A stretch of 64,000 nucleotides of DNA, from positions 62,001 through 126,000 of the forward strand of contig JADZAP010000021.1 in assembly GCA_020852705.1 (NCBI GenBank). Direction: 5' to 3'. The position numbers were made by a program, and so were the translations under genes. The notes under the pieces are model-generated. The model did no database searches and was not told where the DNA came from. It saw only the letters and a program-made list of their open reading frames with translations. The stretch's first letter is position 1. Each line of letters starts with the position of its first letter. Shown here piece by piece: positions 54,924-62,926 of this stretch. This DNA comes from Ignavibacteria bacterium (GTDB lineage Bacteria; Bacteroidota; Ignavibacteria; Tepidaquicellales; OLB5).

Positions 54924-57047
54924 ATGGTAACAGTAAAAGAGCTTTCACTAGGCGGAAGAACGCTGAGGCTTGAGGCAGGTAAACTTGCCAAACAGGCAAG
55001 CGGTGCAGTACTGGCAACATACGGTGATACTGTAGTGCTTTGTACAGTAGTAGGAGCAGATGAACCTAAAGAGGGCATGAATTATTTTCCGCTGCAGGTT
55101 GAGTTTCGTGAGAAAACCGCATCAGTTGGAAAAATTCCCGGTGGTTTTTTTAAACGCGAAGCAAGACCAAGTGAAAAAGAAATTTTAACAGCAAGACTTA
55201 TTGATAGACCAATTCGTCCGCTTTTTCCTGAAGAATATATGAACGAAGTGCAGGTTGTATGCACTGTGTATTCAAGCGATAGAGAAAACGATGCTGATGT
55301 TGTAGCTGCCGTTGGCGCTTCAGCAGCACTTATGATCTCTAAAATTCCCTTTGAAGGACCGGTGGGTGAGGTAAGAGTAGGAAGGATAAATGGTGAATAT
55401 GTTGTTAACCCTACTCATTCACAGCTTTTAGAAAGTGATATGGATATGGTAATAGGCGGCACAACTGATTCTATTGTGATGGTTGAAGGTGATGCAAAAG
55501 AGTTAAGCGAGGATATTGTGCTTGGAGCTATAAAGTTTGCACATGAAAATATTAAACAACTTTGTATGATGCAAACTGAATTTGCAGCTGAGCGAAATGC
55601 TGTTAAACAAAAAGTTGTACCTGCTGAAGTAAATAAGGAACTTAAAGATGAAGTGTACGAAAAAGCTTCAAAAGTAATCAGCGAAATTCACAGAAGCGAT
55701 GTTACAAAAGATGAAAGAAGCCAGAAATACAAAGAGCTATACGAATCAATTTCTGAAGCATTAAAAGATAAATATCCCGAAGAGGAAAAAGTTATTGCAA
55801 AGCATTTTGATGATATCCAGTATTATGACATGCGAGAAATGATACTTAGCGAAAACCGCAGACTTGACGGCCGTACTACAACACAAATAAGACCTATCAC
55901 ATGCGAAGTTGGTTACCTGCCAAGAAACCACGGCTCTGCATTATTTACACGCGGAGAAACACAGAGCTTAACCAGCATGACATTGGGTACAGCAAGCGAC
56001 CAGCAGATAATAGACGGGTTAATGCCGGAGGAAAAAAAGCGTTTTATGCTTCATTATAATTTCCCTCCATTTTCAACCGGTGAAGTCGGGCGTTATGGCT
56101 CAACAGGCAGGCGTGAAATTGGTCATGGTCATTTAGCAGAAAGATCACTTAAAGGAATGCTTCCTGTGGAAGCAGATTTTCCTTACACTATCCGTTTGGT
56201 AAGTGATATACTTGAATCCAACGGATCTTCATCAATGGCAACAGTATGTGCAGGTACGCTAGCGCTGATGGATGGCGGGGTACAGATAAAACGCCCTGTT
56301 GCAGGAATTGCAATGGGTTTAATTAAAGAAGGCGATAGAGTTGCAGTTCTAAGCGATATACTTGGTAATGAAGATTTTCTTGGGGATATGGATTTTAAGG
56401 TTTGCGGAACCTCCGAAGGTATAACAGGGCTGCAGATGGATATTAAAATAAAAGGTGTATCATTTGAAATAATGCAAAGAGCTTTAGCGCAGGCTAAAGA
56501 GGGAAGAATGCATATACTTGGTATTATGAAGGAAACTATTGCTGAACCAAGACCTAATATTTCGCAGTTCGCTCCGCATCTATATACTATGACAGTACCT
56601 GTTGATATGATTGGTGCAGTTATTGGACCCGGAGGGAAGAACATAAGGCATATAATAGAAATGTCTGGTGCAGAAATTAATATTGATGATGATGGGACAG
56701 TTGTAATTGCTGCTGTATCTGGTGAATCAGCCAGAATAGCTCAGTCAATGATTGCAAAAATAACTGAAGTGCCTGAAAAGGGTAAGACCTATGACGGCAA
56801 GGTCGTAAAGACAACTGACTTTGGTGCATTTGTTGAGATACTCCCCGGCAAAGAGGGTTTGCTGCATATTTCACAGATAGATAAAAAACGTGTTGCAAAG
56901 GTAGAAGATGTACTTAAGCGCGGTGATAAAGTTACTGTAAAAGTGCTTGAAATTGATAAGCAGACTGGAAAGATATCGCTAAGCCATAAGGCAGTGATGG
57001 AAGACGAAGAAAAAGCTAAGAACGCACCAGACGCTGAGAATAAATAA
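54924..57047 (+). CDS. pnp: Polyribonucleotide nucleotidyltransferase (PNPase)
   Basis: A 707-residue PNPase, the phosphorolytic 3'-5' exoribonuclease. It has two RNase PH-like domains (residues 1-230 and 310-540) joined by a helical domain; the second has SILGNEDFLGDMDFKV-like VLSDILGNEDFLGDMDFKV, which carries the metal-binding Asp residues, and SNGSSSMATVCAGTLALMD. A KH domain (IGPGGKNIRHIIEMSG) and an S1 domain (TYDGKVVKTTDFGAFVEI) follow. It acts as a trimer in RNA decay. The gene follows rpsO, as in many bacteria, and ends the operon before two hairpins. Confidence 0.98.
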   Translation: MVTVKELSLGGRTLRLEAGKLAKQASGAVLATYGDTVVLCTVVGADEPKEGMNYFPLQVEFREKTASVGKIPGGFFKREARPSEKEILTARLIDRPIRPLFPEEYMNEVQVVCTVYSSDRENDADVVAAVGASAALMISKIPFEGPVGEVRVGRINGEYVVNPTHSQLLESDMDMVIGGTTDSIVMVEGDAKELSEDIVLGAIKFAHENIKQLCMMQTEFAAERNAVKQKVVPAEVNKELKDEVYEKASKVISEIHRSDVTKDERSQKYKELYESISEALKDKYPEEEKVIAKHFDDIQYYDMREMILSENRRLDGRTTTQIRPITCEVGYLPRNHGSALFTRGETQSLTSMTLGTASDQQIIDGLMPEEKKRFMLHYNFPPFSTGEVGRYGSTGRREIGHGHLAERSLKGMLPVEADFPYTIRLVSDILESNGSSSMATVCAGTLALMDGGVQIKRPVAGIAMGLIKEGDRVAVLSDILGNEDFLGDMDFKVCGTSEGITGLQMDIKIKGVSFEIMQRALAQAKEGRMHILGIMKETIAEPRPNISQFAPHLYTMTVPVDMIGAVIGPGGKNIRHIIEMSGAEINIDDDGTVVIAAVSGESARIAQSMIAKITEVPEKGKTYDGKVVKTTDFGAFVEILPGKEGLLHISQIDKKRVAKVEDVLKRGDKVTVKVLEIDKQTGKISLSHKAVMEDEEKAKNAPDAENK

Positions 57048-57051
57048 CATG

Positions 57052-57084
57052 TTCATCGGATGACTTAAGGGCTCATCCGGTGAA
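57052..57084 (+). other. Twelve-base-pair hairpin just after pnp
   Basis: TTCATCGGATGA pairs with TCATCCGGTGAA (one U-G pair) around the loop CTTAAGGGC. There is no T run after it, so it is not a terminator itself. It precedes the real terminator by 16 bases and may protect the mRNA 3' end or be a processing site. Confidence 0.7.
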
Positions 57085-57100
57085 TTATAAATTAATTAGA

Positions 57101-57130
57101 GCCTGCTCAAAAATTTGAGCAGGCTTTTTT
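57101..57130 (+). terminator. Rho-independent terminator of the nusA-pnp operon
   Basis: GCCTGCTCAA pairs exactly with TTGAGCAGGC around AAAT, and six T residues follow. It is placed 53 bases after the pnp stop. Confidence 0.95.
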
Positions 57131-57204
57131 ATTACCATATTAAACATTGTTTGTTTCTTTAAAATTCACTAACTTGGGTTTAACACTAATTTATCATTAC
57201 TAAT

Positions 57205-57855
57205 ATGATTAAATTAATTATACTCATTTCTGCCTTTATCTTTTCACTGCCAAATTACGGACAAATTATTGTAAGCGTTGGATTAAAAGGAGGTATCACA
57301 ATTACGGATTATACTCAATGGAATTCTTCAGATACCATAATAAATAAATTATATGTCAACCGGCCTGAAAGCAGGATACTGGTAAATATTGCATTGTATG
57401 CTGAAGGATTAAGCACAAAATATTTCAGCACTGTAGGCGAAATTGCCTATAATCCAAAGGGTGTTTCATTCACTTATAATGCGCTTAATGGTAATGGCAA
57501 TATTATCGGAACGGAATCTGTTGATAACCGGACCGGATACCTTTCAGTATCCCTATGTGAAAAGGCAAGGGTAAACTGGAAGAAAATGAACCTATTTATC
57601 TATGCCGGACCAAGGCTGGATATGCAGATAAATGAAAACAGGGGTTTGGATTTTTACGAAACTTATAAAAAATTTGAAACAATGATATTCGGTTTATCTG
57701 CTGGTTTTGGAATAGAGTTTGTTGACAGGAAATACCGTTTTATAACTGAGGTACAGTTTGAGCCTGACCTGACATTTACTTTGAATAACACAATTGGAAA
57801 AGTAAAAAAAAATACATGGTTGGTAAGGATAGGAGTAGCCTTAAATGAAAAGTAA
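57205..57855 (+). CDS. PorT-like outer-membrane beta-barrel protein
   Basis: A 216-residue exported protein. The signal peptide is MIKLIILISAFIFSLPNYGQ. The mature part starts VSVGLKGGITITDY and continues with strands such as KYFSTVGEIAYNPKGV, MNLFIYAGPRLDMQIN, IFGLSAGFGIEFVD and TWLVRIGVALNEK, the pattern of small outer-membrane barrels (PF13568 type) common in this phylum. The ligand is unknown. The stop overlaps the next gene by 11 bases, so both are probably translated from one mRNA. Confidence 0.78.
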   Translation: MIKLIILISAFIFSLPNYGQIIVSVGLKGGITITDYTQWNSSDTIINKLYVNRPESRILVNIALYAEGLSTKYFSTVGEIAYNPKGVSFTYNALNGNGNIIGTESVDNRTGYLSVSLCEKARVNWKKMNLFIYAGPRLDMQINENRGLDFYETYKKFETMIFGLSAGFGIEFVDRKYRFITEVQFEPDLTFTLNNTIGKVKKNTWLVRIGVALNEK

Positions 57856-58267
57856 AAAATTAATTTACAGGTTATTTCCATTAATTGCACTTACAGCACT
57901 ATATTATTTTTCGTCATGCTGGTACCTGGATTCAACTGATACTCTTTTCAGGATCCAGGTGGACAGTATTTCAGTACCTGCTTATATAAATAATAACAGT
58001 GATTCTCTTCCGGTAAAATTTTGGGGCAAAATTGGAGAGGATTCATGCTATTCGTTCTCGCATTATCAGGCTTCACAAGATTCTGCCGGATTAATAATTG
58101 CTGCGTGGGGACTTATACATACTGTTTACCGGCAGATATGTGCGGATGGAGATATTCAGCTAAACGGCAGGGAGTATAAAATTTGGCCGCTAAGGAATGG
58201 TGTTTATACCGTTTCTGTTCTTCAGCCCGATGGAACTATTTTAAGAAAATATATTCAGGTTAACTAA
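57845..58267 (+). CDS. Small putative lipoprotein of unknown function
   Basis: A 140-residue protein with a signal peptide that ends in YYFSSC, where Cys25 could be lipidated. The mature part is beta-rich: FRIQVDSISVPAY, LPVKFWGKIGEDSCYSFS and VYTVSVLQPDGTILRKYIQV. No named family was recognised. It overlaps the upstream barrel gene by 11 bases and lies convergent to the GT-C gene, only six bases away. It probably acts together with the barrel protein in the envelope. Confidence 0.7.
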   Translation: MKSKKLIYRLFPLIALTALYYFSSCWYLDSTDTLFRIQVDSISVPAYINNNSDSLPVKFWGKIGEDSCYSFSHYQASQDSAGLIIAAWGLIHTVYRQICADGDIQLNGREYKIWPLRNGVYTVSVLQPDGTILRKYIQVN

Positions 58268-58273
58268 TTAATT

Positions 58274-59749
58274 TTAATACTTCACTACTTTTTCACCTTC
58301 ATACTTCAGAATTAAAACACCCGGTTTGATAAATTTCTGAATTTCATTTTCTTCAATAACCTGCAGCTTAAAATCATTCCTTTCTGCTAAATGATACAGC
58401 ATAAATTCAGTATAACGCATTGGCTCAAATCCCGGCTGCTTAAATGCGGAATATCGCAGCTCATCCGTTTTGGGGTTCACAAGCACCAGCGACCCGTTAT
58501 GGCTAACTTGCGGCAGAAATTTTTCTATCTGATCTGTCATACCCTTTGCCCGCCAGCCAAGCTCGCCGATCATACGCGTCTTATCCATCACAGAAAAAGC
58601 ATTCATAACGAGCAGGATTGCAGCAAATACAAAAAATACGGTTTTAATTGATCTCCGGTTGTTATTAATATAGTATTCAGAAGCCAAAGCTATTATCAGG
58701 ATAAAAAACGGCAGGGAGTAATAAGTATATTGCTCGTTCACGTGATTGAGTATTGCCGGCGGAAAAAATCCGGCTATCATAAAACATCCAAGCACTAAAA
58801 CTTCTTTTATCTTTCTGCCCCTCCAAATCCCCCATAACAATACTAATGCAAATACTGCCGTAACTGCAAGCACAGGCAGTAGTATTTTCAGATCCCTGAA
58901 GTGCACTGCTTCAAACACACGTACACTTGAAAATGGCAGCAATAATGAGAATATCAGCATGCCGATATTTTTAGGAATGTTAATACCGATGTTAAAGTCA
59001 TAAACTCCTGTACCAATGCCGGGCTTATATGTTACAATCTTAGAGCGTATTAGGAAGAATATTGCAAAAATTATTAAATATGGAATTAACATAAGAATGA
59101 TCTTTTTTACATCATTAAATGTACGGTTTTTGAAAATAGGAATTTTAACAAGCAGCAGCATAAATAATAGAGGGATAAATGTTGCGCTGGTTTCTTTTGT
59201 AAGCAAACATACTGCAAAAATAAAAACACTAAATGCATAATATTTGTAATTAATAAATTTTGCATCACCTGCAGTTTCAATCGAGCGGTAAATTATCCAT
59301 AAATTCAGAAATGTTAAAAAGGATGTGATTAACTGTCCCAGCGTATCATTTCCACCTACCGCAGTTACGCTTACTTGAGAAAGGAGCATGTATAAAGCTG
59401 CAATAAGTGCTGATAACTTAGAAAATTTAAGTTTCAGCATTACATAAAATAAAAATACAGAAAATGATGAATGAAGCAGAATAAATAATATGTGTGTCGG
59501 CAGAGTATTCCACCCGAAATTAAAGATAAAGAGAGTTGTTATTGTATCTTCTATTGGCCTGTAGAACATCAGCCTTTGGTAAGTGCTTGTCCAAATCTTT
59601 TCAAATACAGCATTGCTGTTTTCGGGTACAATTGTATAATCATCACCGTAACGCGGGGCATCAATGCCAGGCGAATAAATGATAAAACCAATTATTATAA
59701 AGCAAAACGCAGTTATCCAAAAGTTCTTATTAATGCTATATGTATTCAT
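58274..59749 (-). CDS. GT39/PMT-like polytopic membrane protein
   Basis: A 491-residue integral membrane protein with about eleven helices. The first external loop has PGIDAPRYGDDYTIVPEN, with the acidic pair in the position of the GT-C catalytic motif, and FYRPIEDTITTLF follows. A C-terminal soluble part of about 90 residues (GSLVLVNPKTDELRYSAF) extends beyond the membrane domain. It should be a polyprenyl-phosphate-dependent sugar transferase or a related protein. It is isolated from the main polysaccharide locus by 22 kb and convergent with the lipoprotein gene. Confidence 0.68.
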   Translation of the reverse strand: MNTYSINKNFWITAFCFIIIGFIIYSPGIDAPRYGDDYTIVPENSNAVFEKIWTSTYQRLMFYRPIEDTITTLFIFNFGWNTLPTHILFILLHSSFSVFLFYVMLKLKFSKLSALIAALYMLLSQVSVTAVGGNDTLGQLITSFLTFLNLWIIYRSIETAGDAKFINYKYYAFSVFIFAVCLLTKETSATFIPLLFMLLLVKIPIFKNRTFNDVKKIILMLIPYLIIFAIFFLIRSKIVTYKPGIGTGVYDFNIGINIPKNIGMLIFSLLLPFSSVRVFEAVHFRDLKILLPVLAVTAVFALVLLWGIWRGRKIKEVLVLGCFMIAGFFPPAILNHVNEQYTYYSLPFFILIIALASEYYINNNRRSIKTVFFVFAAILLVMNAFSVMDKTRMIGELGWRAKGMTDQIEKFLPQVSHNGSLVLVNPKTDELRYSAFKQPGFEPMRYTEFMLYHLAERNDFKLQVIEENEIQKFIKPGVLILKYEGEKVVKY

Positions 59750-59858
59750 TTTTTAAATAGAATAATCAAAAATATATCAATTAACCAATAGGAACTATAT
59801 AAAAATATATATACGAAATATGGTTTCATTTAGCAGGTTTATTTAAGCAATTAAATTA

Positions 59859-59866
59859 TATATTTG
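59859..59866 (+). promoter_or_regulatory. Candidate -7 element (TATATTTG) of the symporter gene
   Basis: An exact match to TAnnTTTG, 20 bases before the symporter start. A TTTA lies 17 bases further upstream where TTTG would be expected. Confidence 0.35.
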
Positions 59867-59886
59867 CAGATAAATTTATATTAGTA

Positions 59887-61371
59887 ATGAATTTTTCTTA
59901 TCTGGATATAGCTATAGTTATTATTTACCTTGCGGGAGTAACTGCATACGGTATAATAAAAGGAGGCAGGCAAAGCTCTGCACGTGATTATTTTATCAGC
60001 GATAAAGCTATTCCGTGGTGGGCAGTATGTTTTGCAATTGTTGCCACTGAAACCAGTGCTCTTACATTCATAAGCGTTCCCGGTGTAGCTTATGCCGGTA
60101 ATCTAAATTTTCTGCAAATAGCAATTGGGTATATATTAGGCAGAATAGCCGTTAGTTATCTTCTGCTTCCAAAATATCATGAAGGTGAGCTTCTTACAGC
60201 TTATGCATATCTTGGGAAAAGATTTGGAGCAACGACCAAAAATTTTGCATCTGCCGTATTTATGATAACAAGAGTATTTGCAGATGGAGTACGATTGTAT
60301 GCTACGGCAATTCCTTTAGCACTGCTGTTAAAAGGATGGGATCTGTTTCCAAATGCTGCAGATTGGAAGATATATTCATATTCAATAATTATTATAGCAG
60401 TAATAACACTTGCATATACATATCTTGGCGGAGTGCGTGCAGTAATATGGACAGATGTAATTCAGATGTTCATTTATATTGGCGGAGGGATTTTAGCAGT
60501 ATATATACTAAGCAGTAATTTAACAGTTCCTTTAAGTGAAACAATTTCACAGCTTTCAGCTAAGGGTAAGCTTAATTTTTTTGATTTCTCAATTGATTTT
60601 ACTAAACCATATACTCTTTTGGCAAGTGTTATTGGCGGGGGATTTTTAAGTATGGCGTCACATGGTACCGATCAGCTTATTGTTCAGAGACTATTAACAA
60701 CCGGTTCATTGAAATCATCAAAAAAAGCATTAATTACCAGTGGTGTAATAGTATTTTTTCAATTTGCATTATTCCTTTTTATCGGATCATTACTTTACAT
60801 TTTCTTTAATGCTCAAACCATGAAAGCTGATGAAGTTTTCCCTACGTTCATTATAAAGTATATGCCAACAGGGGTATCGGGATTCATAATTGCGGGGCTG
60901 CTTGCCGCGGCAATGTCAACATTATCAGGTTCAATATCGGCACTATCCTCCACACTTGTTGAAGATATTTACAAACCGTATTTTGGGAAAGAAAAAACTC
61001 CGCAGCAGCTTCTGAAAGTATCAAAACTTATAGCTTTAATATGGTGCGGAATACTTATATTATCTGCATTTTTATTTATGAATTCATCGCAATCAGTTGT
61101 TGTGCTTGGTCTTTCTATTGCTTCGTTTACTTATGGCGGGCTGCTTGGTACATTTTTACTGGGTATTTTATTCAGAAATATAAAACAGGTATCTGCAATT
61201 ATTGGTTTTGCATTTGGAATATTGGGGATGATATTAATTATTTATTATACAAAGATTGCATGGACATGGTACACTATTATTGGGGTTATAATTTCAATTG
61301 TGACTGCTAATGTTATTAATTTATTTGTTCCTTCCCCAAAACCCGGAATTTCAGAAAAACATTCAGATTAA
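59887..61371 (+). CDS. Sodium:solute symporter family protein
   Basis: A 494-residue transporter with about thirteen helices, of the SSS family (SglT/PutP-like LeuT fold). Marks are YFISDKAIPWWAVCFAIVAT with the W-W-A motif, ALTFISVPGVAYAGNLNFLQ, and GFIIAGLLAAAMSTLSGSIS with the Na2-site Ser/Thr pair. It takes up a small solute such as a sugar or an acid with Na+; the substrate is not predictable. A strong terminator follows at 61411. Confidence 0.93.
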   Translation: MNFSYLDIAIVIIYLAGVTAYGIIKGGRQSSARDYFISDKAIPWWAVCFAIVATETSALTFISVPGVAYAGNLNFLQIAIGYILGRIAVSYLLLPKYHEGELLTAYAYLGKRFGATTKNFASAVFMITRVFADGVRLYATAIPLALLLKGWDLFPNAADWKIYSYSIIIIAVITLAYTYLGGVRAVIWTDVIQMFIYIGGGILAVYILSSNLTVPLSETISQLSAKGKLNFFDFSIDFTKPYTLLASVIGGGFLSMASHGTDQLIVQRLLTTGSLKSSKKALITSGVIVFFQFALFLFIGSLLYIFFNAQTMKADEVFPTFIIKYMPTGVSGFIIAGLLAAAMSTLSGSISALSSTLVEDIYKPYFGKEKTPQQLLKVSKLIALIWCGILILSAFLFMNSSQSVVVLGLSIASFTYGGLLGTFLLGILFRNIKQVSAIIGFAFGILGMILIIYYTKIAWTWYTIIGVIISIVTANVINLFVPSPKPGISEKHSD

Positions 61372-61410
61372 TTGATCATTATTTAATCTACAAATTCAAA
61401 TTATTTTCAG

Positions 61411-61439
61411 GGCAGGAAGTAATATATCCTGCCTTTTTT
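61411..61439 (+). terminator. Rho-independent terminator after the symporter gene
   Basis: GGCAGGA pairs with TCCTGCC around a nine-base loop, followed by six T residues. It lies 40 bases after the symporter stop. Confidence 0.9.
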
Positions 61440-61547
61440 ATTTATTTCATTAAGCTTTTAATATTCTATAATTTAAAAATATCTAAAATCCAAATTATTA
61501 AAAAAATCTCTAAATATCTGTAATTATAAGATTTTATATAGGTATTG

Positions 61548-61580
61548 TTTGTAAATTTTCGTAAAATCTCATTAAACTTT
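61548..61580 (+). promoter_or_regulatory. Candidate promoter of the 61674 lipoprotein gene
   Basis: TTTG at 61548-61551 and TAAACTTT at 61573-61580, separated by 21 bases, fit the Bacteroidetes-type promoter pattern. Transcription would begin just before the leader hairpin. Confidence 0.45.
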
Positions 61581-61587
61581 TTTACCG

Positions 61588-61609
61588 CAGTGTTGTCTTA
61601 TTAACACTG
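61588..61609 (+). promoter_or_regulatory. Stem-loop at the predicted 5' end of the lipoprotein mRNA
   Basis: CAGTGTT pairs with AACACTG over the loop GTCTTATT. If the proposed promoter is right, the hairpin lies within a few bases of the mRNA 5' end, where such structures often slow RNA decay. Confidence 0.5.
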
Positions 61610-61673
61610 AAGGTTATAACCACCTGAAAACTAAATAAAAATTTTAACAAATAATAATTAAAAGGAGAAAATA

Positions 61674-62678
61674 ATGTTTAACGAAATAAAATCCCACAAG
61701 GGATATTTTTTAAAACGATCAAAAAATTTATTGATACTTTCCGTATCTGCTTTATTCATGCTGTATTTATCTGCATGTAATGAAAATTCAGTTGAAGATA
61801 ACGAAACAGATGATCAATTCATTACCAATGTTATCAATGGCGGATATTCAGGATTAAACGGCGAAGATGATGACCTTATGTATTCCATGGTCAGTGATTT
61901 CCAGGATGATGGACCTGTTGGTGATTTTGATGGAGATACTCCGGTTGACTCTCTGCTTAAATGGGGCAGACTTGTAACAGGGAGCAGCGTTACTGTTACT
62001 ATAACAAATGAAGGAGACTCAATTAAAAATGCTGATATTACCAGAACAATTACAGGTAACTATGTTATTGTTGGTGTTGTAAGCGGAATTGTTGATACAA
62101 TATTTAAACCATACACTCAGGTATTTCACCGTACAGCGGTATTTAAAAGAATTAACAATACCCCGCACCCACGGATGAACTGGAGACTTTACAAGGTATC
62201 AATGGTTGATGGACGCACAACTTCTCCGCAGAATAGTGATGACTACATTCAGATGCAGCAGATTCAGGTTTATAAGAACGGAACACTGTGGAATACTTTT
62301 AACGGACCGGATTTTACTCAGAATATTTTTACCACAAGAAAATTTGACGGCGCAGGAATTCCAGAAGTAAATATTGGTGATCAAATAAAAATTGTGGTAA
62401 CTACTTATTCAGCACAGTCAGAGCAGGATATAGTGGCATGGCACTGGGGCAAACGTAACTTTGGTTTCCACAGAGAACCGTTTGCAATGACTAACCAAAC
62501 ACCCAGCGGTGCAGGTTGGATGAGGACATTTGAAAAAACATTTAATATTGGCACGCATCATCTTCGCGGAAGATTTAACGGTTTCATTAGTGCATCCACA
62601 AGAAAATCATTATACGATGACTCACCGGTAGAATTTGCAAGCGATGCAGTTGGAACACCATACAGAGTTTTACCGTAA
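61674..62678 (+). CDS. Putative lipoprotein of unknown function
   Basis: A 334-residue exported protein. The signal peptide covers about residues 1-35, with the lipobox LYLSAC and Cys35. The mature part is acidic at first (residues 38-75, many Asp) and then beta-rich, ending in a His/Trp region: VAWHWGKRNFGFHREPF and TFNIGTHHLRGRFNGFIS. No named family was recognised. A strong AAAAGGAG site precedes the ATG and the leader carries a hairpin, which points to high expression. It is likely on the surface or in the periplasm. A separate unit with its own promoter and terminator. Confidence 0.68.
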   Translation: MFNEIKSHKGYFLKRSKNLLILSVSALFMLYLSACNENSVEDNETDDQFITNVINGGYSGLNGEDDDLMYSMVSDFQDDGPVGDFDGDTPVDSLLKWGRLVTGSSVTVTITNEGDSIKNADITRTITGNYVIVGVVSGIVDTIFKPYTQVFHRTAVFKRINNTPHPRMNWRLYKVSMVDGRTTSPQNSDDYIQMQQIQVYKNGTLWNTFNGPDFTQNIFTTRKFDGAGIPEVNIGDQIKIVVTTYSAQSEQDIVAWHWGKRNFGFHREPFAMTNQTPSGAGWMRTFEKTFNIGTHHLRGRFNGFISASTRKSLYDDSPVEFASDAVGTPYRVLP

Positions 62679-62737
62679 CATCAAAATAAAATGCTCTGTT
62701 AAATATATGCAGCTTAGTTCTGCAAATAATAAAAATA

Positions 62738-62769
62738 AGCCTTCCCAATTCCCCAGGGGAGGCTTTTTT
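62738..62769 (+). terminator. Rho-independent terminator after the lipoprotein gene
   Basis: AGCCTTCCC pairs with GGGGAGGCT (one U-G pair) around a loop of nine bases, and five T residues follow. Confidence 0.88.
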
Positions 62770-62823
62770 ATTTTTTTAAACTTATAAAATTCAATTAAAT
62801 ATACAATTTAATACTGTGTTTAT

Positions 62824-62882
62824 GCTAATTATATTAGCTATTATTTTCCTATTTATTTAACTTATATCACTAACTATATTAG
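62824..62882 (+). promoter_or_regulatory. Two near-identical palindromic sites upstream of the 62927 gene
   Basis: CTAATTATATTAG (62825-62837) and CTAACTATATTAG (62870-62882) agree at 12 of 13 positions and are 45 bases apart. The first is extended to a perfect 15-base palindrome. The second overlaps TAGTTTGG, which resembles a -7 element. They look like operator sites for a dimeric regulator. Confidence 0.45.
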
Positions 62883-62926
62883 TTTGGTTTTACATTAAAA
62901 AATTTTTCATATCAAAGGGGGATATT

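Larger units (their letters stand above)
61372..61673 (+). other. Intergenic region with terminator, promoter and structured leader
   Basis: A 302-base gap. It holds the symporter terminator, then AT-rich sequence, a promoter-like TTTG-N21-TAAACTTT (61548-61580), a seven-base-pair hairpin (61588-61609), the palindrome GGTTATAACC (61612-61621), and an AAAAGGAG ribosome site before the lipoprotein start. Confidence 0.6.
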
